64,000 nt of DNA from Pseudomonas sp. MWU16-30317 (GTDB lineage: Bacteria; Pseudomonadota; Gammaproteobacteria; Pseudomonadales; Pseudomonadaceae). The position numbers and the translations under genes are program-made. The DNA lies in NCBI RefSeq assembly GCF_020515695.1, contig NZ_JAIWJA010000001.1, positions 682,001-746,000 of the forward strand, written 5' to 3'. Below the pieces are notes generated by a model, which was not told where the DNA came from, ran no database searches, and worked only from the letters and a program-made list of their open reading frames with translations. This document shows positions 18,961-29,000 of the stretch, in pieces (the stretch's first letter is position 1; each line of letters opens with the position of its first letter).

Positions 18961-19887
18961 TCACTTCTGGGCATAGGCACCTTCAGCCATGGAGCCTTCC
19001 GTTGACGGGTCTTCGCCATGCATATAGATCTGTGCTTCGCTCGCCTGGTACAGGGCCTGCTCGATCATGGGCTGATGACGCAACTGAATGGCGGCGACCA
19101 GAGCTTCAATCAGACTCAGCAAGGCGATCTTGCTGTTGCGTAATACCGGATGAGTCGGTGGAGCATACAGGGCGTGGTCCGCCAGCACCGCCAGAGGCGA
19201 GATCGGTGCATCGGTCAGGGCCAGTATGCGCGCGCCCTTGCTTCTGGCATAACGCGTCAGATGCACGGTTTCGCGGGTATAAGGGGGAAGCGACAGTGCC
19301 AGCAGCACGTCATCGGCAGTGATGGGCGCGATGCGATGGGCGGTGATGTCGACGCCGCCATCGTTGCTGACGACCGAGACGTCTTTACCAAAGGGGATCA
19401 GAAAAGCCCCCAGCAAACCCGCCATGTGAAAGCTGTTGCCAAAGCCGATGATATACAGCCGTCTGGCGCCCTCCAGTGCCTGGACCACAGCGTCGAAAGA
19501 CGACTGCGGATTGCTGTCCATAAGGGTGTCGAGATTGTGCTTGGTCTGCTGGACCTGCTGGCCGAGACTGAAGTGGCCGCTGGCAAGGTCCAGCGCCTCC
19601 GGTATTTGAACGGCCGGCGCGACCCACCCCCTCAGGTTGACCAGAAGCGCTTGGCGCAGGCCGATGAACCCATCGAAACCCATCGCCTTGGCGAAGCGGT
19701 GGACGGCGGCGGTGGAGGCGCCGGTGCTGGCGCCCAATTCATGGATGTTCATGGTCGCCGCTTGCAGCGGTTCGCGCAGAACGTAATCGGCGACCTTGCG
19801 CAACGCGGGCTTCAAGGTGGGCAGCAAGTCGATGAACTGCAGCATCAACGGGCTTTCGTAAAGGGTATTTCCTGAAGGGTTGTGCAT
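18961..19887 (-). CDS. MurR/RpiR-family transcriptional regulator (HTH-SIS)
   Basis: 308 residues. The N-terminal HTH (about 20-80) has the RpiR pattern A-T-M-N-I-H-E-L-G-A-S-T-G-A-S-T-A-A-V-H-R-F-A-K; the C-terminal SIS domain (about 120-270) has I-I-G-F-G-N-S, binding phosphosugars in this family. It likely senses a sugar phosphate and controls a carbohydrate gene set; its target is not shown, but its position just upstream of mtlR makes the polyol operon a candidate (inference). ATG at 19887 has GAGGG upstream; another ATG five codons earlier is possible. Confidence 0.9.
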   Translation of the reverse strand: MHNPSGNTLYESPLMLQFIDLLPTLKPALRKVADYVLREPLQAATMNIHELGASTGASTAAVHRFAKAMGFDGFIGLRQALLVNLRGWVAPAVQIPEALDLASGHFSLGQQVQQTKHNLDTLMDSNPQSSFDAVVQALEGARRLYIIGFGNSFHMAGLLGAFLIPFGKDVSVVSNDGGVDITAHRIAPITADDVLLALSLPPYTRETVHLTRYARSKGARILALTDAPISPLAVLADHALYAPPTHPVLRNSKIALLSLIEALVAAIQLRHQPMIEQALYQASEAQIYMHGEDPSTEGSMAEGAYAQK

Positions 19888-19977
19888 GGTTTTTGCCCTC
19901 ATCCTGACGGCATTGGAGTTGCAGGTAAGTCGACAACAGGAGGCTACCTGATTAAATATCTTGCGCTTTAAAAGTTA

Positions 19978-21252
19978 TCAGTCTAGTCGGTTTTTCGCTT
20001 CTATCCATTGCGCCATGTATTGAGTGCTTTTGTGGTGATGATGGCGTAACAACGTACCGGTGAAGTTGCCCAAGCGATGCGCGCCGAGTTGACCGCGCAG
20101 TGCTTGCAAGCGAGCGATCAGGGCCTCTTGATGGGGTTTGGCGGCGTAGCGCTCGGCGAGCAAGCGCACGCCTTGTGCCTGAGCCAGCAGCCAGCGTTGA
20201 GGATCTTGATACAGTGCCACAGCGGCAGCGGCCAGACCCTGAGCATCATTGGCTACGGCACCGGGCCATGGCAGCGCGCCCTGCATGCCTTCGCTGCCCA
20301 TCACCGTGGTGACGCTGGGCGTGCCGCACAGCATGGCGTCTGCCAGCTTGCCCTTGATACCGGCGCCAAAGCGCAAAGGGGCGAGCGCTACACGTGCCTG
20401 GCGCATCACCACCAAGGCATCCTCGGCCCGGTCGAGTACCAGAAACCCCTGTTTGGGGCTGTGCAACGCAGTGGCTTTGGGCGGCGTGTATGCCCCGTAG
20501 ATATGCAGTTGCGCTTGTGGCAGGCGCGCACGGATCAACGGCCACACGGCGGTTTTCATCCACTGCACGGCATCCCAGTTGGGGGCGTGGCGGAAGTTGC
20601 CGATGCTCAAGAAGTGCTGGCGCTCGGCGAAACCCGGCAGCGGCGAGTCCGGGGCCTGGAGCATCAGCGGGCACCACAGCAGCAGGTTGGCCGGCACGCC
20701 GAACACCTGCGTCAACAGGTCTATTTCCACATCGGAGATCATCAGGCTGAGGTCGCAACGATAAATCGCGGCGATCTCGCGCAGGGTCATGTCGGCTTCG
20801 GCCATATGGGCATAGAGCGCCTGGCCCTGAGGTGCGAACAGTGCCGTGCAGTCATCCGGCTCGGGGGCGTCCTTGAGGTGTTGCTTGAGCAAGCGCTGGC
20901 GAGCGTCGCGCAGGCTGGCGAAGTCACTGGTCTCGAGCACGCGCAGGGCAGTGGGGCAATGGCGCTCGACGCGCCAGCCGAACTGCTCTTCCATCATGAA
21001 ACGATCGAACAGCACGATGTCAGGCTGCAGGCCTTCGATAAAGCGGTCGAAGCTGCTGTCGTTCAGGGTGATCGCGCATCGTTGTATGCCCAGCGCAGCC
21101 AGGTCCGCCGTATGTTCACCGGCCGCGGCCGGGCTGCTGAACGTCACCTCCCAGCCTTGCCCGACAAACGCCTCAAGGATTTGCATCATATGCCCGCCGG
21201 CCGCGGAGGAAGTGGGTTCAGGCCACACATAGCCGATGACCAGCACGCGCAT
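19978..21252 (-). CDS. glycosyltransferase, GT-B (family 4-like)
   Basis: 424 residues. The start M-R-V-L-V-I-G-Y-V-W-P-E-P-T and loop A-A-G-G-H-M-M suit the acceptor half of a GT-B enzyme; the C-terminal half has F-L-S-I-G-N-F, H-I-Y-G-A-Y and the donor-site region P-L-R-F-G-A-G-I-K-G-K-L-A-D-A-M near 315-335. It probably transfers a sugar to a surface glycan or protein. It is divergent from the type I secretion operon that follows; a link, such as glycosylation of a secreted product, is only inference. Confidence 0.8.
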   Translation of the reverse strand: MRVLVIGYVWPEPTSSAAGGHMMQILEAFVGQGWEVTFSSPAAAGEHTADLAALGIQRCAITLNDSSFDRFIEGLQPDIVLFDRFMMEEQFGWRVERHCPTALRVLETSDFASLRDARQRLLKQHLKDAPEPDDCTALFAPQGQALYAHMAEADMTLREIAAIYRCDLSLMISDVEIDLLTQVFGVPANLLLWCPLMLQAPDSPLPGFAERQHFLSIGNFRHAPNWDAVQWMKTAVWPLIRARLPQAQLHIYGAYTPPKATALHSPKQGFLVLDRAEDALVVMRQARVALAPLRFGAGIKGKLADAMLCGTPSVTTVMGSEGMQGALPWPGAVANDAQGLAAAAVALYQDPQRWLLAQAQGVRLLAERYAAKPHQEALIARLQALRGQLGAHRLGNFTGTLLRHHHHKSTQYMAQWIEAKNRLD

Positions 21253-21422
21253 GTTTCAAGCTCACGAGTAAAAAAGGGTCGCCATTAAAGCACAGGGCCT
21301 TCGCCACTGGATCGAGCGAAGAAGACAGAATATTGACGTTTATCTCGTTATTGATACCTGCGGGCACTAACTTGCGGAAATGCGGTCAGTACTTTGCGAA
21401 CGATAACCCCTGGTGCTTGAAC

Positions 21423-21510
21423 TGTAGCGAGGGGGCTTGCCCCCGATATGTCGTGTCAGAGAAACATCAGTTGACTGACACGCCGTCGCAGGCAAGCCCC
21501 CTCGCCGCAG
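21423..21510. repeat. REP pair (TGTAGCGAGGGGGCTTGCC family)
   Basis: tgtagcgagggggcttgccc faces gcaggcaagccccctcgcc across about 50 bp. Second REP family of this window; it lies in the 287-bp gap before the secretion operon and makes the upstream in-frame extension of the ABC exporter implausible. Confidence 0.85.
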
Positions 21511-21539
21511 GGTGGCGCCGATACTTGCGGTCAGACCCT

Positions 21540-23261
21540 ATGCGCCTGCTACTCGACCCCCATCACGACATCGATGCCGCGTTGCTCAGCTACCGCCGGG
21601 TGTTCTGGTCATTGGCGCTGTTCAGTGGGGTGATCAACCTGCTGGTACTGGTGCCCTCGCTGTACATGATGCAGGTCTACGACCGCGTGCTGACCAGCCG
21701 CAACGAGACCACGCTGTTCATGCTTACCCTGATCGCGTTGGGACTGTTCATGTTCAGCGCGTTGATCGAATGGATCCGCGGCCAGGTGATGATTCGCATG
21801 AGTGCGGGCCTGGACGATGCCCTGGGCGAGCGGATTTTCGACGCCGCCTTTGCGCGCAGCCTGCGCGAACACAACGCCAACCCGGCGCAGGTGCTCAGCG
21901 ACTTGACCACCTTGCGTCAGTTGATCACCGGTCAGGGCCTCATCGCCTTGCTCGATGCGCCCTGGCTGCCCATATTTCTGATCGTTGCGTTCATCTTTCA
22001 TCCTTGGTTCGGCGTGCTGACGCTGGTCCTGGCGTTGGTGCTCATCGGCCTCGCCCTGTGGGGCGAGCTGGCGACCCGGGTGCGTCTGGGCGAGGCAAAT
22101 CGCCTGGGCGTACAGTCGGCAATCTACGTCAACAGCACCTTGCAGAATGCCGAAGTGATTCAGGCGCTGGGCATGCTTGGGCCGTTGCGCCAGCGCTGGA
22201 GCCTGTTGCAGCAGGGCATCATCGCCGCGCAGGCGCATGCCAGCGACCGCAGTGCGCGGATCACCTCGACCACGCGCTTCGTGCGTATTTCCGGGCAGTC
22301 TCTGGCACTGGGGCTGGGTGCGTTGCTGGTGCTTGAAGGCCAGCTGTCGGCCGGCATGATGATTGCCATGTCGCTGCTGCTGGGGCGGGCGCTGGCGCCG
22401 GTGGAAATCGCCATCGGCTCGTGGAAACAGTTCAATGCCGGGCGCCAAAGCTACCAGCGGCTGAGCCACTTGCTCACCCAGCATCCTCGCGACCGCCTGC
22501 GCATGCCGCTGCCGCCACCCAGTGGCGCTGTGCGCCTTGAGCAACTCTATGTAGGCCCGCCGGGTTCGCCGCAGCCGACGCTGCGGGGCATCAACTTGAG
22601 CCTTGCCAAAGGCGAGGTGCTGGCAGTGATCGGCGCCAGTGCCAGTGGCAAGTCGACCCTGGCCCGGGCATTGGTCGGGGTATGGCCGCCGCTGGGCGGT
22701 TCAGTGCGGCTGGACGAGGCCGAAATCAGCCAGTGGTCCCATGATGCCCTCGGGCCGCACCTGGGCTATCTGCCCCAGGACATCGAGCTGTTCGACGGCA
22801 CCGTGGCAGATAACATCGCCCGCTTCGGCGAGCAGGATGCCGACAAGATCATCACCGCCAGCCGCCACGCTGGCATCCATGAAATGATCCTGCGTTTCCC
22901 CAAGGGCTACGACACGCCATTGGGTCCTGGCGGGCTGGGCTTGTCAGGTGGGCAAAAGCAGCGCATCGGCCTGGCGCGGGCACTGTATGGCAACCCCACC
23001 TTGATTGTGCTCGACGAGCCCAATTCCAACCTCGACGAGGCGGGCGAGCTCGCGCTGGTCCAGGCCATCGGCGCCTTGAAAGCGCTTGGCAGCACCGTGG
23101 TGCTGATCACTCACCGGCCCAGTGTGCTGGCCGTGGTCGATCAGATCCTGCTGCTCAAGGACGGCACGCAACAAGCCTTCGGCCCCCGCGATCGGGTGCT
23201 CAAGGCGCTGATGCCGGCACCGAAACCGACGGTCGTCAGGGAGGCTGGCAAAGATGCGTGA
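21540..23261 (+). CDS. type I secretion ABC exporter (PrtD/AprD type)
   Basis: 573 residues, the size of PrtD/AprD exporters. An N-terminal six-helix membrane domain (about 20-310; V-P-S-L-Y-M-M-Q-V-Y-D-R-V is a family hallmark) precedes the ATPase with Walker A G-A-S-A-S-G-K-S-T, signature L-S-G-G-Q-K-Q-R and Walker B L-I-V-L-D-E-P-N. No peptidase domain. It moves unfolded RTX proteins from cytoplasm to exterior with the next two genes. The frame is open to 21333, but through REP DNA; I start at M-R-L-L-L-D-P. The RTX epimerase convergent to the operon is the obvious cargo. Confidence 0.94.
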   Translation: MRLLLDPHHDIDAALLSYRRVFWSLALFSGVINLLVLVPSLYMMQVYDRVLTSRNETTLFMLTLIALGLFMFSALIEWIRGQVMIRMSAGLDDALGERIFDAAFARSLREHNANPAQVLSDLTTLRQLITGQGLIALLDAPWLPIFLIVAFIFHPWFGVLTLVLALVLIGLALWGELATRVRLGEANRLGVQSAIYVNSTLQNAEVIQALGMLGPLRQRWSLLQQGIIAAQAHASDRSARITSTTRFVRISGQSLALGLGALLVLEGQLSAGMMIAMSLLLGRALAPVEIAIGSWKQFNAGRQSYQRLSHLLTQHPRDRLRMPLPPPSGAVRLEQLYVGPPGSPQPTLRGINLSLAKGEVLAVIGASASGKSTLARALVGVWPPLGGSVRLDEAEISQWSHDALGPHLGYLPQDIELFDGTVADNIARFGEQDADKIITASRHAGIHEMILRFPKGYDTPLGPGGLGLSGGQKQRIGLARALYGNPTLIVLDEPNSNLDEAGELALVQAIGALKALGSTVVLITHRPSVLAVVDQILLLKDGTQQAFGPRDRVLKALMPAPKPTVVREAGKDA

Positions 23262-24630
23262 TTTGACTCCGGGTGCCCGGTCTTATAGCGAGCAGCCCCA
23301 TGGCTTGAGTGTCCGCAGCAACGGCACGTTACCCAGTGCCAGCACCGATGCGGGCGCTGCGGCCCGTTACGGGGTGGGGTTTCTGGTGCTGGCCCTGGGC
23401 GGATTTTTGCTCTGGGCCTGCCTGGCGCCCCTCGACCAAGGGGTGGTGGGCAGCGGCACCGTGGTGGTCGCAGGCGAGCGCAAGGCCGTGCAGTCGCTGG
23501 TGGGCGGGGTAGTGGAAAAGTTGCTGGTCAATGACGGCGACCGCGTTACGCAGGGGCAGTTGCTGGTGCAGCTCAACACCGTGCAGGCACAATCGCAGCT
23601 CGACGTGACCTTGGGCAAGCTGCTCAACGACCGCAGCATCGAGGCGCGGTTGATCGCCGAACGACTTGGCAAAACCAGCATCGAGTGGCCTGCCGAGCTG
23701 CTGGACCATGCCGACGAGCCACGGGTCAAGGCGGCCATGGCCCTGCAGACGCAGCTCTTCCAGACTCGCCGCACCGAGCTGGCCAGCCGCGTACAGATCA
23801 TCGAGCACGAATCCGCGTCGCTGGAACAGCAGTTGCGCGGCTATGAAGGGGTCAAGCGCAACTACGACACCCAGATGCAGTTCCAGCAACAGGAGCTCGA
23901 AGGCCTGCGCGATCTTGCCCGTGAGGGCTACGTGCCGCGCAACAAGTTGTTCGAGGCCGAGCGTAACGCCGCGCAACTGGCCGGGCAGATCGCCTCGGGC
24001 ATAGGGGACGTGGGCAAGACCCGCCAGGCCATCAACGAGAGCCGCCTCAAGGCCCTGCAGACCCAGCAGGAGTTTCGCCGCGACGCCGAAACCCAGCTCA
24101 GCGAAGTCTCGGCCGAGGCTTCAGGTTTTGCCGATCAGATTCGCGCGCTGCAATTCGAGGTCGACAACGGTGCTATCCGCGCCCCTGTGGGCGGTCAGGT
24201 CATGGACCTGAGTATCCACACCGTTGGCGGCGTCGCCCAGGCTGGGCAAAGCCTGATGCAAGTGGTGCCGCTGGACGCGCCCATGGCCATTAATGCGCGC
24301 TTCGAACCGCTGATGGCCAACAAGCTGCGCCCGGGGTTGCCGGTGCACGTGCACTTTACAGCATTGCAGCGGGTCGATACGCCGACGGTCACCGGCATTG
24401 TCACCACCGTGTCTGCCGACCAGCTGCTCAACGAACAGACCCACCAACCGTATTTTTCCGCCCGGGTCGACATCCCGGCCGACACCGTCGCCTCGCTGCT
24501 GGCCGCCGGCTTGCTGGTGCGCCCCGGCATGCTCGCCGACGTCACCGTGGTCACCGGCGAACGCACCTTGATGAACTACCTGATGAAACCCCTGCGCGAA
24601 CGTTTGCTCGCAGCCTTCAAGGAGGAATGA
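23254..24630 (+). CDS. type I secretion membrane fusion protein (HlyD/PrtE/AprE type)
   Basis: 458 residues. One transmembrane helix (about 38-58, Y-G-V-G-F-L-V-L-A-L-G-G-F-L-L-W), then a barrel-sandwich strand, a long coiled-coil hairpin (about 110-290) and the returning beta domain with I-R-A-P-V-G-G-Q-V. It bridges the ABC exporter and outer-membrane channel in the periplasm. It overlaps the exporter's end by 8 bp and is followed 3 bp later by the TolC gene, so the three are translationally linked. Confidence 0.94.
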   Translation: MRDLTPGARSYSEQPHGLSVRSNGTLPSASTDAGAAARYGVGFLVLALGGFLLWACLAPLDQGVVGSGTVVVAGERKAVQSLVGGVVEKLLVNDGDRVTQGQLLVQLNTVQAQSQLDVTLGKLLNDRSIEARLIAERLGKTSIEWPAELLDHADEPRVKAAMALQTQLFQTRRTELASRVQIIEHESASLEQQLRGYEGVKRNYDTQMQFQQQELEGLRDLAREGYVPRNKLFEAERNAAQLAGQIASGIGDVGKTRQAINESRLKALQTQQEFRRDAETQLSEVSAEASGFADQIRALQFEVDNGAIRAPVGGQVMDLSIHTVGGVAQAGQSLMQVVPLDAPMAINARFEPLMANKLRPGLPVHVHFTALQRVDTPTVTGIVTTVSADQLLNEQTHQPYFSARVDIPADTVASLLAAGLLVRPGMLADVTVVTGERTLMNYLMKPLRERLLAAFKEE

Positions 24631-24633
24631 GCC

Positions 24634-25986
24634 ATGACCGAGCGTAAGCACCGCGCCCACAAGGCGCTCTGGCCGCTTTGCCTGTTGACCACCTGGGCGG
24701 CGATCAGCCCGGCCTGGGCCGCAGAACCGCTGAGCCTCACCGCGGCATACGACGCCTCGCGGGTCAATGACCCGACCCAGCAGTCGGCCAACCACGCCTA
24801 TGAAGCTTCGCAGCACGAAGAGGCTATCGGCCGCGGCGGGCTGTACCCGCAAGTGTCGCTGAGTTCGCGCTACGGGCGTGGCGGGCGCACTGACGGCGGT
24901 GAGGACAACACCTACGTCAACAGCAACGACTACCAGGCCAATAACGTCACCCTGGCCGTGCAGCAACCGCTGTACGACAAGGCCCGCTGGGCCGCGTTTC
25001 AGGAAGGCAAGGCGCGCGGCCAGCTGGGCGTGCAGCAGTTCGATGTGGCCGGGCAAGGCCTCTATGACCGGGTTGCCAAGAGCTATTTCGATGTGGCTCG
25101 CGCCGAGAACGAGATCAAGCTGATCGCCCAGCAGAAAACCGCCATCAGCGGCCTCGTGACCCAGAGCAAAAGGCTCTACGAGTTGGGGCAGGGCGCGGTC
25201 ACCGACATCGACGAGGCCCAGGCGCGCTTTGATCTGGTCGAGGCCCAGGAGGCCGAAGCCCAGGCCAAGCGGGTTGCCGCGCTACGGGCCTTGTCGGGGC
25301 GCGCCAGCGTGGCCATCGACGATATCCAGCCAATGCACGAAGAGCTCGCCAGCAGTAGCCCGATCCCCACCGAGCAGGACTTGTCCTACTGGACGGCGAT
25401 CGCCCGCGACGCCAGCCCGGAGCTGGCCGCGCGGCTGTCGGCGGTCAAGGTGGCCGAGGCCCAGGCCGACTCCCAGCGTGCCGGGCACTACCCGACGCTA
25501 TCGCTGACTGCTCAGACCACCCACCGCGAAACCCAGCAGTACAACGACCTCGACCCGCGTCAGGACACTTACTACGTGGGCGTGCAACTGGATATTCCGC
25601 TGTACCGGGGCGGCACTGTGCGGGCTTCGGTGGCCAAGGCCGAGGCGCAGCTGGCCGGCGCGCAGTCGGACTACGACGTGCAGCGCCAGCAACTGGCCGA
25701 GGACATCGAAACCGATTACCTGGGCGTAGTCGCGGGCTTTACCAAGAGCAAGGCGATGTTGCGCGCGGTGGAATCCAACCAGCGCGCGCTGACGTCGACC
25801 GAGAAGGGGTTCCAGGGTGGTGTGCGCTCGACGGTGGATATTCTCGATGCCCAGCAGCGGCTGTTCCAGGCCCGCCGCGATCTGCTCAACACCAAGCTGG
25901 ACATGCTGCAGAGCTATGTGAGCCTGCATACCCACACGGGGCAGATGAATCGTGCGGTGCTGGCGCAGGTCCAGACGCTGTTCTAA
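24634..25986 (+). CDS. type I secretion TolC-family outer-membrane channel (PrtF/AprF type)
   Basis: 450 residues. The signal peptide ends at I-S-P-A-W-A-A-E. The mature protein has the two TolC repeats of long helices and barrel strands; markers include Q-Q-P-L-Y-D-K-A-R-W and the mirrored D-I-P-L-Y-R-G-G-T-V in the second half. It forms the exit duct of the secretion complex. AGGAGG covers its start region. It ends 105 bp from the convergent epimerase gene, with a REP pair between. Confidence 0.94.
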   Translation: MTERKHRAHKALWPLCLLTTWAAISPAWAAEPLSLTAAYDASRVNDPTQQSANHAYEASQHEEAIGRGGLYPQVSLSSRYGRGGRTDGGEDNTYVNSNDYQANNVTLAVQQPLYDKARWAAFQEGKARGQLGVQQFDVAGQGLYDRVAKSYFDVARAENEIKLIAQQKTAISGLVTQSKRLYELGQGAVTDIDEAQARFDLVEAQEAEAQAKRVAALRALSGRASVAIDDIQPMHEELASSSPIPTEQDLSYWTAIARDASPELAARLSAVKVAEAQADSQRAGHYPTLSLTAQTTHRETQQYNDLDPRQDTYYVGVQLDIPLYRGGTVRASVAKAEAQLAGAQSDYDVQRQQLAEDIETDYLGVVAGFTKSKAMLRAVESNQRALTSTEKGFQGGVRSTVDILDAQQRLFQARRDLLNTKLDMLQSYVSLHTHTGQMNRAVLAQVQTLF

Positions 25987-26010
25987 TAGATGGTCCGGGG
26001 GCATTGGCCC

Positions 26011-26080
26011 TTCGCGGGCAGAGCCCGCTGCCACAGGTGGAGTGCGATCCCCTGTGGCAGTGTGCTCTTCCCGCGAAGGG
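26011..26080. repeat. REP pair between convergent secretion operon and epimerase gene
   Basis: ttcgcgggcagagcccgctg and its facing arm cttcccgcgaagg around ccacaggtgg...ccctgtgg. It fills the gap and may serve as a two-way transcript end. Confidence 0.8.
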
Positions 26081-26091
26081 GCCCGCGAGCG

Positions 26092-29000
26092 TTACGCAGT
26101 AAAGTCCGACTGATGCAACTCCTTGACGCCCACCAGCTGAATCTCGAACTCCGGCGTCGCATCGGCATTCACGCTGCCATACAGAATCCCGTCGGCGAAG
26201 CGCAACTGCCCGGTGGCGTTGCTGGCGTCGAAGGCATTGCTGCCGATGAAGCTGAACGCATCGATAGCCGAGGTCTGCGGGTTGGCATCCAGCCCGGTGA
26301 AGTCCAGATGATCACCTTCGGCGGTTTTGAAGCCGTTGATGACATCACGCAATGCCCCGACGCCCATATCCGCCACCGCCCCGAACACATAGGTATCGGC
26401 GCCAGTGCCGCCGGTCAGGGTATCGGTGCCCGCGCCGCCGATCAGACGGTCATCCCCGGCGCCTCCCACCAGTGTGTCGTTGCCCGCGCCGCCATCCAGG
26501 GTATTCGCACCGCTGTTGCCGGTCAGGGTGTCGGCGTAGCTGCTACCGCTGAGGTTCTCCATGTTCTTCAGGGTATCGAGCCCGGAGCCGCCGGTGTTCT
26601 GTTGCGCCGAGGTCGAGAGGGTGACCGTCACCCCCGCCGCCGCATTGGCGTACGACGCGGTGTCGATCCCCGCGCGACCGTCCAGCACGTTGTTGCCGGC
26701 ACCGGCGAACAGCGTGTTGTCCAGCGCGTTGCCGGTGCCATTGGCAGCGTCCGGTGAATCGATGTACAGGTTCTCGACGTTGCTGGTCAGGGTGTAGGCC
26801 GCCAGGCTGCTGTGCACGCTGTCGATGCCAGCGCTGCTGTTTTCGATGACGTTGTCGTCGGCGTTGTCGACATAGTAGGTATCGTTGCCATCGCCGCCGC
26901 TCAGGCTGTCCGCACCTGCGCCGCCATCGAGTACGTTGTTGCCGGAGTTGCCGGTAATGAAATTGCGCAACTCGTTGCCGGTACCGTCGATGTCCGAGAC
27001 ACCGGTCAGTACCAGGTTCTCAAGGTTGGCGCCCAGGGTCCAACTGACCGAGGCCTGCACCGCGTCTACCTGCGAGGGGGCGGCGTTGGTTTCAATCACT
27101 GTGTCGAACGCATTGTCGACGATGTAGATATCGTTACCGTCGCCACCGGTCATGGTGTCGGCGCCAAGGTCGCCATTGATGGTGTCGTTGCCGGCGGTGC
27201 CGACCAGGGTGTCGTCCTGATCGGTGCCGAAAATCATCCCGCCGGCATTCTGGGCGCCATCGAAGATCGCCTGCACGCTGTTGTTGTCGTCCGGGTTGCC
27301 CTGGTAGCCCAGGTCATCGGCGATGTAGTCCGCCAGGCGTTGGCCGACGATCTCCGCCGACTCTTCATGCAAGTGCCAGACATCGTCGGGGTACACCAGC
27401 GGATCCACCTCGTAACGCAGCGGCAGGTCGGTGTAGTCCACGGCCAGCTTCACATCGGCGCGCTCGGCGGCGATAGCTTCCTGGGTTTCACGCACGATAC
27501 CGACGCCTTCGACGATGCCGGCGATCTTGTCTTCGGAATAGCCACGAGCGCGAGCGGCATCCTGCTCGTAGTGCCCGGTCTCCATCATGTACACGTTGAA
27601 GTTGCCGAGCTGCGCGTGCAGATAGTCGAACACCGCCAGAGTGGCGGCCTTGTAGGCTGCTGCCGCGGCGACTTTATCGGTGGATCGGGCGATTTCCTGG
27701 GCGGCTTCCTCGCCCTGGCCCCAGATGATGCCCATGGTCACGTTATCGATGGCGTTGAGCTGGCCGAGCTGGTCCTTCAGCAGTGCGACCGCGCGCAACA
27801 GCGCCGGGCCTGGCTGGTTGGTGTCGGTCAGCCACCAGGACAGCCTGAGCTCCTCCGGAGTGCCGGTCGACAGGCCGTTGACCGTGCTGCCCCCCACCGC
27901 GATATCGATACCATTGCCGTCGGCATCGGTGAATTGGCTGCGCACGTCATAGGGGGTGTACTTGGTCAGGTCGTTGACCAGCATCGAGGTGCCGGACTGG
28001 TCATCGTCTTCGGTCATGCGCAGCAGACGCGCGTTCGATTGCCCCAGCGTCGGCAGATAGAGAATGTCCTGCTGGGCGCGTTCGGCAAAGACGAAGTCGG
28101 CGCTGGTGAGGGTATCAAGGTAGTTGCCGGCGAGGGCGATCTCGAACCGATTGCCGTCGGCGTCCGCCACGCTGGACTTGATGTAGGTCTTGTCGCCCGC
28201 TTCATTGAGGCTCATGACCAGGGTGTTATGGTCGCCGTCGCCCAGGCCGAGGAAACCCAGCGCCGAGACATCGATCTTGTCGCTGCCCACCGTGAAGTCG
28301 TAGATGGTATCCGTGGCCGTGACGCCGCCGGCGTCATAGTCGCGGTAGCTGTCCGACAGGTTGCTGAAGCGGAAGGTGTCGGCGCCATCGCCCCCGTACA
28401 GGGCGTCACGGCCAGCGCCGCCGTCGATGATGTCCATGCCGGCGCCGGCCTTGATGGTGTCGTCGCCACCCAGGCCGAGGATCAAATCGGCGCCGGCGGT
28501 ACCGGTGAGGGTTTCCCCGGCGCTGGTGCCAGTAATGGTATTGGCCGGGGCATCGGCGACCGTCAGGGCGAAGTTGTCACTGACCGACGCACCCGATGGG
28601 TCGGTGGCCTTGACCAATACGTTATAGGCGCCGGACGCGGTGTCGGTGGGAGTGCCCGTGAACGTCAGCTTGCTGGCATCGAAGGTCAACCAGGTGGGCA
28701 GGGGGCTGCCATCGACCAGGGACGCGGTGTAGGTGAGCAGGTCCTGATTGCCGTCGGCGAAGCTGTTGCTGGTAACGGTATAGGTGAACGGGGTGCTTTC
28801 AGTGGCGTTCTGGTCCAGCAGCGGGATCACCACCACTGGGGCGACATTGCCGGTTTGCTCCTGATCGGCGAACACGAAATGACTGGCGGTCAGGCTGCTG
28901 ACCAGGTTGCCGTTCAGGGAAAGCTCGAAGCGGTTGCCACTGGCGTCAGGGACCAGGTCCTTGAGGTAGGTGCGGTTGGTGGTGGCGTTGTAGCTGATTT

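Noticed and set aside
21333..21539. N-terminal extension of the type I exporter
   Set aside because: It crosses a REP pair and adds residues unlike any exporter; the start at 21540 gives the usual PrtD length.
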